NCBI RefSeq assembly: GCF_036345175.1
Contig: NZ_CP107780.1
Location: 3,658,001 to 3,722,000, forward strand
From: Streptomyces sp. NBC_00576
Lineage (GTDB): Bacteria; Actinomycetota; Actinomycetes; Streptomycetales; Streptomycetaceae
Direction of reading: 5' to 3'
Length of the DNA stretch: 64,000 nt
Positions within the stretch are counted from its first letter, which is position 1, and every line of letters begins with the position of its first letter. A program made the position numbers and the translations under genes. The notes under the pieces were generated by a model. The model was not told the origin of the DNA. It saw nothing but the letters and a program-made list of their open reading frames with translations, and did not search any database. Of the stretch, positions 57,714 through 64,000 are shown piece after piece.

Positions 57714-59339
57714 ATGGATGAGCTCGTCATTCGGGACGCGGACGTCGTGGACGGCTCCGGCGGGCCGTCGTACCGCGCCGATGTCGTGGTCGACGGCGGC
57801 AGGATCGTCTCGATCGTCCAGGAGGCCGCCGCAGCCGGCTGCCAACGCCCCAAGGCGCGCCGGGAGTTGGACGCGGAGGGCCTGACCCTCTCGCCCGGCT
57901 TCATCGACATGCACGCCCACAGCGACCTCGCCCTGCTCCGCGACCCCGACCACAGCGCGAAGGCCGCACAGGGGGTGACGCTCGAAGTCCTGGGCCAGGA
58001 CGGGCTGTCGTACGCCCCGGTCGACGACCGCACCCTCGCCGAGGTCCGCCGCGCGATCACCGGCTGGAACGGCCACGGCGACGACATCGACTTCGACTGG
58101 CGTTCCGTGGGCGAGTACCTGGACCGCCTGGACCACGGTTTCGACGGCGCGGGCATCGCCGTCAACGCGGCGTATCTGATCCCGCAGGGCACGGTTCGGA
58201 TGCTCGCCGTCGGCTGGGAGGACCGGGAGGCGAAACCCCAGGAGCTGGACCGGATGCGGCAGTTGGTCGCGGAGGGGATGGAGCAGGGCGCGGTGGGCAT
58301 GTCGTCCGGGCTCACGTACACACCCGGCATGTACGCCAAGGACGCCGAACTGACCGAGCTGTGCCGGGTGGTGGCGTCGTACGGCGGCTACTACTGCCCT
58401 CACCACCGCTCGTACGGAGCGGGCGCGTTGGAGGCGTACGAGGAGATGGTGAACCTGACCCGCGAGGCGGGCTGCCCGCTCCATCTCGCCCACGCCACCA
58501 TGAACTTCGGCGTGAACGAGGGCCGGGCACCGGAGCTGCTGTCACTGCTCGACGAGGCGCTGGCGGCGGGAGCGGACCTGACGCTGGACACCTATCCCTA
58601 CACCCCCGGCTCCACAACGCTCGTGGCACTGCTGCCGAGTTGGGCGAGCGAGGGCGGACCGGAGGCGATCCTGCGCCGCCTGACGGACGCCGACACCGCC
58701 GAACGTGTCCGCCACCACCTGGAGGTCGTCGGCGCGGACGGCTGCCACGGCGTGCCCGTCGAGTGGGACACGATCGAGATCTCGGGGGTGACGGACCCGG
58801 CGCTGAGCGATTTCGTGGGCCGCACGGTTCAGGAGTCCGCGACCGGACGGGCGGAGACCCCCTGGACGACGGCCCGCCACCTCCTCCTGGCCGACCGCCT
58901 GGGCACGACGATCCTCCAGCACGTCGGCCACGAGGAGAACGTCCGCGCGATCATGCGCCACCGCGTCCACACGGGCGGCTCGGACGGCATCCTGCAGGGC
59001 ACGAAGCCGCATCCGCGCGCGTACGGCACGTTCCCGCGGTATCTGGGCAGGTACGTAAGGGAGTTGGAGGTCCTCTCCCTGGAGGAGTGCGTGGCCCACC
59101 TGACCTCGCGCCCGGCGGCCCGGCTGCGCCTGCCGCACCGGGGCCTGGTCCGCGAGGGCTACCGTGCCGACCTGGTCCTCTTCGACGCGGCGACAGTGGC
59201 GGCGGGCTCCACCTTCGAGGCGCCGCGCACACTCCCGACGGGCATCCCGTACGTGCTGATCGACGGCCGGTTCGTGATGGAGGACGGCCGCAGAACGGAC
59301 GTACTGGCGGGGCGGGCGGTCCGCCGTACCGGCAGTTGA
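57714..59339 (+). CDS. N-acyl-D-amino-acid deacylase (amidohydrolase superfamily)
   Basis: 541 residues. Opening LVIRDADVVDGSGGPSYRAD is typical of the D-aminoacylase family, followed by metal-binding SPGFIDMHAHSDLALLRDPD (HxH), VTLEVLGQDGLSYAPVDDRT, PLHLAHATMNFG, DTYPYTPGSTTLVALLPSWA, and a late metal Asp-containing segment RVHTGGSDGILQGTKPHPRA. It releases D-amino acids from N-acyl derivatives, which feed the deaminase. It lies 11 bases after the deaminase stop, so the two are one operon. ATG at 57714. Confidence 0.93.
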   Translation: MDELVIRDADVVDGSGGPSYRADVVVDGGRIVSIVQEAAAAGCQRPKARRELDAEGLTLSPGFIDMHAHSDLALLRDPDHSAKAAQGVTLEVLGQDGLSYAPVDDRTLAEVRRAITGWNGHGDDIDFDWRSVGEYLDRLDHGFDGAGIAVNAAYLIPQGTVRMLAVGWEDREAKPQELDRMRQLVAEGMEQGAVGMSSGLTYTPGMYAKDAELTELCRVVASYGGYYCPHHRSYGAGALEAYEEMVNLTREAGCPLHLAHATMNFGVNEGRAPELLSLLDEALAAGADLTLDTYPYTPGSTTLVALLPSWASEGGPEAILRRLTDADTAERVRHHLEVVGADGCHGVPVEWDTIEISGVTDPALSDFVGRTVQESATGRAETPWTTARHLLLADRLGTTILQHVGHEENVRAIMRHRVHTGGSDGILQGTKPHPRAYGTFPRYLGRYVRELEVLSLEECVAHLTSRPAARLRLPHRGLVREGYRADLVLFDAATVAAGSTFEAPRTLPTGIPYVLIDGRFVMEDGRRTDVLAGRAVRRTGS

Positions 59340-59388
59340 CCGCCCGCCTGAGCCACGTACTACTTGCGACCTGCTGCCTACTACCTGT

Positions 59389-60258
59389 TTACGGCTTCGG
59401 CAGGGTGCAGCCGCTCGCGCTCAGGTCGAGCTTGTTGCCGAGGCCGAAGCAGGCGGGGATCTGGTAGGTCTCCTGGGCGTAGTTGATGCCCTCGCGGACG
59501 GTCACCGTGCCGTTGGCGTCGACCTCGCAGGGGTTGTTGTCGGTGCAGCGCGCGCCGTCCTCGTTGCCGGTGTTGTTGACGGCCACGACGTTGCCGGTGG
59601 CGTTGTCGACGACCGGCGAGCCCGAGGTGCCGCCGATGGTCTGGCAGGCGGAGGTGTAGCGGACCGAGTCCTTCCAGGTCCACTCGCCTTCCTTGAGGCG
59701 GTAGGCGAAGCCGTCGACGTTGCAGGCGTACGTGCGCTTCCAGTAGCCGGAGACGACGGTGATCGCGGTGCCGACGACCGGGTGGGTGGTGTTGAGCGTG
59801 AGCGGGTTGATGTTGTACGAGCTCTTGATCGCCGCGTAGGTGGTCGTGAGCTGGTAGATCGACACGTCCGTGTCGGTCATCGTGGCGTACGCGATCTTGC
59901 TGGCGCGCAGGGTGGCGACGCGGGTGGCCGAGGCGTTGAGCAGCCCGAAGGTGCGGGTGGACGCCTGGTTGACGATGACCTCGCCGGCCTCCGGGAAGCC
60001 CGTCTCCAGGCAGTGCCCGTTGGACATGACCAGCGCCGGGTCGTTGGCCTCGGAGTTCGGGAAGCGGACGAGCGAGCCGGAACAGTTGGAGAGCGAGACG
60101 GTACCGGCGAAGTTGACGGCCTGGATGGCCGGTGCCGCCTTGGTGACAGCGCTCTTCGCGACCGGCGCGGCCGTGTCGGCCTGCGCGGCGACCGCGGGTG
60201 CCGCTCCCGCCCCGGTGATCACCAGGGCTGCGAGCGCGGCAAGGAGAGGCTTGTTCAT
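59389..60258 (-). CDS. secreted trypsin-like serine protease
   Basis: 289 residues. Signal peptide (PLLAALAALVITGAGAAPAV, cut near AAQA) and a short propeptide. The catalytic triad is visible: LVMSNGHCLE (His82), TMTDTDVSIYQLTTTYAAIK (Asp131), CQTIGGTSGSPVVDNATGNV (Ser212). Several Cys suggest disulfides (CSGS, GHC, ACNVDG, SACQT, GARCTDNNPCEV, PACFG, SGCTL). ATG at 60258. It probably works outside the cell. The substrate is unknown. Confidence 0.93.
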   Translation of the reverse strand: MNKPLLAALAALVITGAGAAPAVAAQADTAAPVAKSAVTKAAPAIQAVNFAGTVSLSNCSGSLVRFPNSEANDPALVMSNGHCLETGFPEAGEVIVNQASTRTFGLLNASATRVATLRASKIAYATMTDTDVSIYQLTTTYAAIKSSYNINPLTLNTTHPVVGTAITVVSGYWKRTYACNVDGFAYRLKEGEWTWKDSVRYTSACQTIGGTSGSPVVDNATGNVVAVNNTGNEDGARCTDNNPCEVDANGTVTVREGINYAQETYQIPACFGLGNKLDLSASGCTLPKP

Positions 60259-60372
60259 GTGTGGGGGTCCCCTCTGAGACTCTGAGACGGCAGTGAACGG
60301 AGGTCTTCCGGCCACTTTCCGACTTGTCATGTGCATTGTGAGCACAGAGAGGCTGGTGGGCAAGGAGTTGTT

Positions 60373-62136
60373 TCAGGACGGGCGTTGGCGGATTTCCGTA
60401 CATGCCTCGTCGATGTACGCGAAGAGCGTGTTGCCGCCGTCCGCGATGCGCGCCCCGAGTTCACGGGACCGCCGCTCGCGGGCGGGCGTGACCCGACCGG
60501 AGAAGAACACCGCGGGCCCGTCGAAAAGCCGCAGCGCACGCCAGCTCGCAAGGTCCGTGAAACCGGCGTCCCGGTCCGTGCCGCGTGCCACGTCGGAGAT
60601 CAGCACATCCACCGGGTGGGTGCCGAGAATCCGCTGGGCGGTCCATCCGTTCTCGGCCACCAGGACATCGGCTCCGTGGGCCTCCAGCTGGCGGAGGTAG
60701 GTCCGGTTCCCCTCCGGATGGTCGTCGACCCAGAGGATGCGCATGCCTCGGTAGGCGGCCGAGCCCGCGACCGTCTCGCGGGTCTCCCGATCGCCGTCGG
60801 CGCGGATCGCGGTGACCGGCGGCGCGCCGCCCTCCTGCAACTGCTTCACCAGCTCGTCCACCTGCGGCAGCGCCATCCACTCCTCGACGAGGTGGACGAA
60901 GTTCTGATCGCGCGCGAGTACCGGGAACGCGGTCGGCAGCTCCTCCTCCAGCCGGACGAGGACGGCCTCCCAGCTGTCCGAGTCGTCCGGCTGCGGTTCG
61001 GGCAGACCGTGCCCGGTCACGGAGTCGAGGGTGGTCCGCCAGGCCTCCGGAGCCGCCCGCGCCCACTGGCTGAGGACGTGCCGGGCCGTCCGGTACTCCA
61101 GGAACTCACGGGCCGCGTGCGCGTACGTGCCGTCACCTGCGACGAGCAGCCGGTAGAAGTCCGCGTACAGGTGCTGGAGCAGCAGCGTGCGGATCACCGC
61201 CTCCGACTTGAATCGCGCCCAGACCGGGTTGAGCGCGCACTCCAGTCCGAAGCCGTTGATGAGCCGCTTGATCCGGCGCGGGTTGCGGGCCGAACGGTCG
61301 GCGATGAGCCGGACCATGTCGTCGTCGAGCAGCTCGCGCAGCCCGGCGCGCTCGGCGCAGTGGCGGACGTATGTCTCCAGGTCGGGTCCGCCCGCCACCG
61401 GCAGCCGGTAGCTCGTCTGGAAGACCTTCTCCATGAACGCGGACCCGGCCGGCCCGAGGTCCCGCAGCAGCCCGGCCGGCCCGAGCGCGGCCCGGTCGCA
61501 GCCGATGACGAAGGCCAGCCCCGGCACGTCCAGATAGACCTTCACCGCCTCACAGACCGCGAGGACCGTCTCCTCCGAGCAGCGGTCGAGGTCGTCGACG
61601 AAGACGACGAGGAGGCGGCGCGGCTCGTGCTGCGCAGAGTCGGCCCACTCGGTGGCGAGGTCGCGCAGCGCGTCCCGCATCTCGTTGCGGGCCTTCGGAT
61701 CGACCGAGAGGTCACGCCAGAACTGGTCGACGAGGCCGGCCACACCGAACGGCGCCGAGGCCACGGTGAGGATCGTCCGCAGGGCCCGTATCAAGGTCCC
61801 GTGTTCCGACGCGCCGTGGATCACCCGCCGCAGCAGGCGCCGGTCGAACTTCATCAGCACCGACTTGATGAGCCCTTCCAGCGCATCGGCACCGGTGGAC
61901 GTCCAGGCGTTGTACCAGACGATCTCGACGTCCTCGCGCTGCCGCAGCTCGGCCTCGACGAGCCGCATGAGGCTGCTCTTGCCCATCCCCCACCCGGCGT
62001 CGACGGCAAGCGTGAAGGGGGTCGCCGTCCGGGAGTCGTGCAGCAGCCGGGCCAGCTCCCGCGCGGCCCGCCCGGTGCCGAGCAAATCGGCCTGCGGCAC
62101 GGTCACGGGCTCGTCGTTCAGCAGCGAGAACCTCAT
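60373..62136 (-). CDS. KAP-family P-loop NTPase fused to a C-terminal receiver-like domain
   Basis: 587 residues. Residues about 18-330 are a KAP NTPase (FTLAVDAGWGMGKSSLMRLV Walker A; RRLLVVFVDDLDRCSEETVL Walker B) with a hydrophobic insert (IRALRTILTVASAPFGVAGL) near residue 120, as in membrane-associated KAP proteins. About 335-460 form a helical linker. Residues 465-587 are a receiver-like fold (MRILWVDDHPEGNRTYLRQL, VDVLISDVARGTDRDAGFTD) with the acidic pair VDD and a phospho-acceptor-like Asp515. KAP NTPases are frequent in defence systems. The fusion of KAP with a receiver domain is unusual. ATG at 62136; no partner gene touches it. Confidence 0.87.
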   Translation of the reverse strand: MRFSLLNDEPVTVPQADLLGTGRAARELARLLHDSRTATPFTLAVDAGWGMGKSSLMRLVEAELRQREDVEIVWYNAWTSTGADALEGLIKSVLMKFDRRLLRRVIHGASEHGTLIRALRTILTVASAPFGVAGLVDQFWRDLSVDPKARNEMRDALRDLATEWADSAQHEPRRLLVVFVDDLDRCSEETVLAVCEAVKVYLDVPGLAFVIGCDRAALGPAGLLRDLGPAGSAFMEKVFQTSYRLPVAGGPDLETYVRHCAERAGLRELLDDDMVRLIADRSARNPRRIKRLINGFGLECALNPVWARFKSEAVIRTLLLQHLYADFYRLLVAGDGTYAHAAREFLEYRTARHVLSQWARAAPEAWRTTLDSVTGHGLPEPQPDDSDSWEAVLVRLEEELPTAFPVLARDQNFVHLVEEWMALPQVDELVKQLQEGGAPPVTAIRADGDRETRETVAGSAAYRGMRILWVDDHPEGNRTYLRQLEAHGADVLVAENGWTAQRILGTHPVDVLISDVARGTDRDAGFTDLASWRALRLFDGPAVFFSGRVTPARERRSRELGARIADGGNTLFAYIDEACTEIRQRPS

Positions 62137-62256
62137 GCGCCGCCGCCCCCCTCGATAAGATCGCCGAGGTCAACATACCCAGGTCCAGAGCTAGTTGGGC
62201 CCCTTTGCAGAGCACAGGCGCGGCAAGGCCCCACAGCGCCGCGCGCGCCCTCACCC

Positions 62257-62832
62257 CTACGGGTGCAACTTCTCCCCCTTCGCCAGCATCGCCACGTACT
62301 TCTCGATCCGACGCACCCGGGTCTCGGCCCTCTTCGCTTCCTGGACGCGGTGCAGGATCGCGTAGCGGTTCTGCCGGTCCAGGGTCTCGAAGAACGCAGC
62401 CGCGGCCGGCTCGGCGGTCAGGGCCGCCGCGAGGTCGTCCGGCACGGTGGCGGTCCTCGGGCTGTCGTACGCCGCTTCCCAGCGGCCGTCCGCCTTGGCC
62501 CGGTCGATCTCCGCCAGCCCGGGCGGACGCATCCGGCCCTGTTCGATCAAGGCGGCCACCTTGTCCCGGTTGACCTTGGACCACCTGCTGCGCGCCCTGC
62601 GCGGGGTGAACCGCTGCAGCCACCACTCATCGTCGAGCCCAGCCTTCTGGCCGTCGATCCACCCGTAACAGAGCGCCACGTCGAGCGCCTGGGCGTAGTC
62701 CAGCGCGACGATTCCGGGGCCCTTCTTACGGAGCTTGAGCCAGATGCCGGGCGAGGCGGCGTGGTTCTCGCCGAGCCATGTCTCGAACGCCTCGGCGGAT
62801 GCGAAGACGACGGTCTCCCTGTCCTGAGTCAT
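62257..62832 (-). CDS. YdeI/OmpD-associated-family protein
   Basis: 191 residues. FASAEAFETWLGENHAASPG, IWLKLRKKGPGIVALDYAQA, LDVALCYGWIDGQKAGLDDE, WWLQRFTPRRARSRWSKVNR and the C-terminal helix FFETLDRQNRYAILHRVQEA are diagnostic of the YdeI family (putative bacteriocin-protection proteins). ATG at 62832 is used; codons before it are not conserved. Biochemical role unresolved. Confidence 0.9.
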   Translation of the reverse strand: MTQDRETVVFASAEAFETWLGENHAASPGIWLKLRKKGPGIVALDYAQALDVALCYGWIDGQKAGLDDEWWLQRFTPRRARSRWSKVNRDKVAALIEQGRMRPPGLAEIDRAKADGRWEAAYDSPRTATVPDDLAAALTAEPAAAAFFETLDRQNRYAILHRVQEAKRAETRVRRIEKYVAMLAKGEKLHP

Positions 62833-62988
62833 CCCGGCAGCGAACCACACCCGGCCGACACCCCGTACCGAAAACACGTTCGACTTGCGCGCAGTACGTC
62901 ATGGCACCACCCCGCTACCGCTCCGCCCGCCGCCCGACCTGCGAAGGCGCGGCACATGGGAAAGAGCTCCGTACACAAGGACCACATC

Positions 62989-63252
62989 ATGAACGACGCG
63001 GACAAGCATGAACCCGAGAGTGTGGCGGAGGAGCCGAGGCTGTGGCAGGTGAATATCGCCTTGGTGACAACATCGGCCAAGCACGAGGAGCTCATGGACC
63101 GGCTCGTAGACGTACTGTGCCCGGACCCGCGGCATGAAGGTCCGTGTCCCATCCCCTGGGCAATGAACAGCGTGGCCGGCGACTCTCTTTCAGCGAAGAA
63201 GCGAAAGGCCCTCCTGAAGGAGATCGAGGAGACCAACGGGGATCCGGCCTGA
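62989..63252 (+). CDS. small hypothetical protein
   Basis: 87 residues. NDADKHEPESVAEEPRLWQV then a two-strand/helix stretch (NIALVTTSAKHEELMDRLVD) and a Lys-rich C-terminus (SLSAKKRKALLKEIEETNGD). No family. AAGGA lies about 7 bases before the ATG at 62989; an in-frame ATG at 62956 is possible. Codon bias fits the host. Confidence 0.6.
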   Translation: MNDADKHEPESVAEEPRLWQVNIALVTTSAKHEELMDRLVDVLCPDPRHEGPCPIPWAMNSVAGDSLSAKKRKALLKEIEETNGDPA

Positions 63253-63325
63253 CGCCACGGCACTCAGTGAGGCGTTCTCCCTCCCGACTGCCAGGTCAGC
63301 GACCCGCGGGGAAGATCTCCGCAGG

Positions 63326-63730
63326 TCACTGACCTGGCCGGTTGCCTGGAGACGCAGAAGTCATGGGCGGACACGGACACTGCTGACCATCATCGGCGCA
63401 GATCAAAGGCAGGAACAGCACAGGTCGGGCGGACCACTCGACACGCGTCTCCCCTGAGGACGCGACGAACGCATACGGTTCGCCGGCCCGGAGCCGCATG
63501 ACCCCCTCCCACTGACCGTGGTCGAGCCACCGGAACGCCCGCTCGGTGTCCTCGGGGTCGAACGCGGAGAGCAGGACACGCACGGCGAGGCGCATCCACA
63601 CCAGCGCCCGTTCCGGGGTATCGACCGCGTTCGCTCGGAGTCTTGCCCCGCCGTTGCCGCCATCTGCCATGGCGTACGCGGTGAACTCGCACCACCAGCC
63701 CTGCCGAACGAAGGACCCGGGACGGTGCAT
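63326..63730 (-). CDS. hypothetical protein, coupled pair member
   Basis: 134 residues: SFVRQGWWCEFTAYAMADGG, VDTPERALVWMRLAVRVLLS, FRWLDHGQWEGVMRLRAGEP. No family is recognised. Its ATG overlaps by one base the TGA of the upstream gene (TGATG), so the two are cotranslated. It seems a cytoplasmic globular protein. Confidence 0.65.
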   Translation of the reverse strand: MHRPGSFVRQGWWCEFTAYAMADGGNGGARLRANAVDTPERALVWMRLAVRVLLSAFDPEDTERAFRWLDHGQWEGVMRLRAGEPYAFVASSGETRVEWSARPVLFLPLICADDGQQCPCPPMTSASPGNRPGQ

Positions 63731-63972
63731 CAGGCTGCGGCGCACGTCGCCTCCTGGTCGGCATCGTGGCGTACGAGGACAACGGGGGCGACGGCTAGTA
63801 CGTACCGCACGTCGCCGTCGCAGATCGTGTACGCGTACGTCTCCTGCTGGCCGAGCCGCAGCAAGGCTCGCGCGTGCTCGCAACCGTCGGACATCCACGC
63901 CCGCACCGGAGCGGCAGCCGGTGGGTCGAGCTGGTCCACGATGTGTCCGGCCCGCCGCACCAGCCAAACCAT
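63730..63972 (-). CDS. hypothetical small protein, coupled pair member
   Basis: 80 residues: VWLVRRAGHIVDQLDPPAAA, SDGCEHARALLRLGQQETYA, YTICDGDVRYVLAVAPVVLV. It starts near the right edge of the window (ATG 63972), so upstream context is not visible. The pair with the next gene may be a small two-gene operon. No function is assigned. Confidence 0.6.
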   Translation of the reverse strand: MVWLVRRAGHIVDQLDPPAAAPVRAWMSDGCEHARALLRLGQQETYAYTICDGDVRYVLAVAPVVLVRHDADQEATCAAA

Positions 63973-64000
63973 GGCGAGCCAGGCAGACTTGGAGCGGTGG

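Noticed and set aside
60331..63252. A 973-residue plus-strand open frame
   Set aside because: Most of it is antisense to the KAP-receiver and YdeI-like genes, has low-complexity Arg/Pro/Gly composition and no domain. Only its last 87 codons are plausible as a gene.
1..64000. CRISPR arrays, rRNA or tRNA genes
   Set aside because: No regularly spaced repeats with unique spacers were seen, and no tRNA- or rRNA-like sequences were recognised on either strand.

Overview
The window is high-GC actinobacterial chromosome, almost certainly a Streptomyces or close relative. The signs are strong third-position GC, frequent GTG starts, many short ATGA/GTGA gene overlaps, an Xre/DUF397/ATP-binding regulator locus, a Tad (Flp-type) pilus-like operon with actinobacterial TadA/B/C, the Streptomyces-type intergenic hairpin near 53.1 kb, and actinobacterial families such as SigE-type ECF factors and large ATPase-LuxR regulators.

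Layout. 0-9 kb is ordinary chromosome: a partial hypothetical gene, a secreted lytic-transglycosylase-like protein, a PIN-PhoH ATPase, an isoprenyl transferase, a DUF192 protein, then a methyltransferase, DinB, GNAT, luciferase-like oxidoreductase and RibD/DHFR-like enzymes. 9.2-14.1 kb is an accessory minus-strand operon: lipoprotein, secreted partner, WXG100-like helical protein, large WXG/LXG-like protein, membrane protein and an unknown protein. 14.3-17.3 kb carries an ATP-binding/Xre/DUF397 regulatory locus, a tiny coupled gene and a phosphotransferase. 17.4-29.0 kb is one long minus-strand Tad operon: unknown protein, CpaB, a 39-residue candidate peptide, a CpaE/TadZ-TadE fusion, TadE, TadA, TadB, TadC, histidine kinase, response regulator, Flp-like pilin, TadG-like protein, lipoprotein and OmpA protein.

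29.3-45 kb is a polymorphic-toxin and immunity island. A toxin tail with a deaminase-like PxCxxC motif abuts a tandem SUKH-3 immunity gene. A truncated Rhs pseudogene follows. Two further copies of the lipoprotein unit lie next, one with a 13-residue stub of its secreted partner and one intact. After these come a decayed duplicate of the ATP-binding/Xre/DUF397 locus, an SRPBCC-like protein, a transposase remnant, two coupled Imm50-type genes, a 1511-residue Rhs toxin, a DUF6881 gene, and one more lipoprotein with a truncated partner. A 760-base direct repeat (32.75 and 42.84 kb) brackets about 10 kb of the island.

45-64 kb returns to chromosomal functions: a SigE-type sigma factor with a membrane partner, an Nramp-like transporter, an ATP-binding regulator, a large ATPase-LuxR regulator, an M14 carboxypeptidase and a D-amino-acid catabolic locus (RidA, IclR, PfkB kinase, amino acid deaminase, N-acyl-D-amino-acid deacylase). 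A serine protease, a KAP-type NTPase fused to a receiver domain, a YdeI-like protein and small hypotheticals complete it.

The best candidate for an undescribed system is the lipoprotein/secreted-protein pair. It occurs four times, always with the same 13-base overlap. In three copies it shares a conserved leader, and it always lies beside WXG-like or Rhs effectors and/or the Xre/DUF397 locus. The partner is intact twice and decayed twice.
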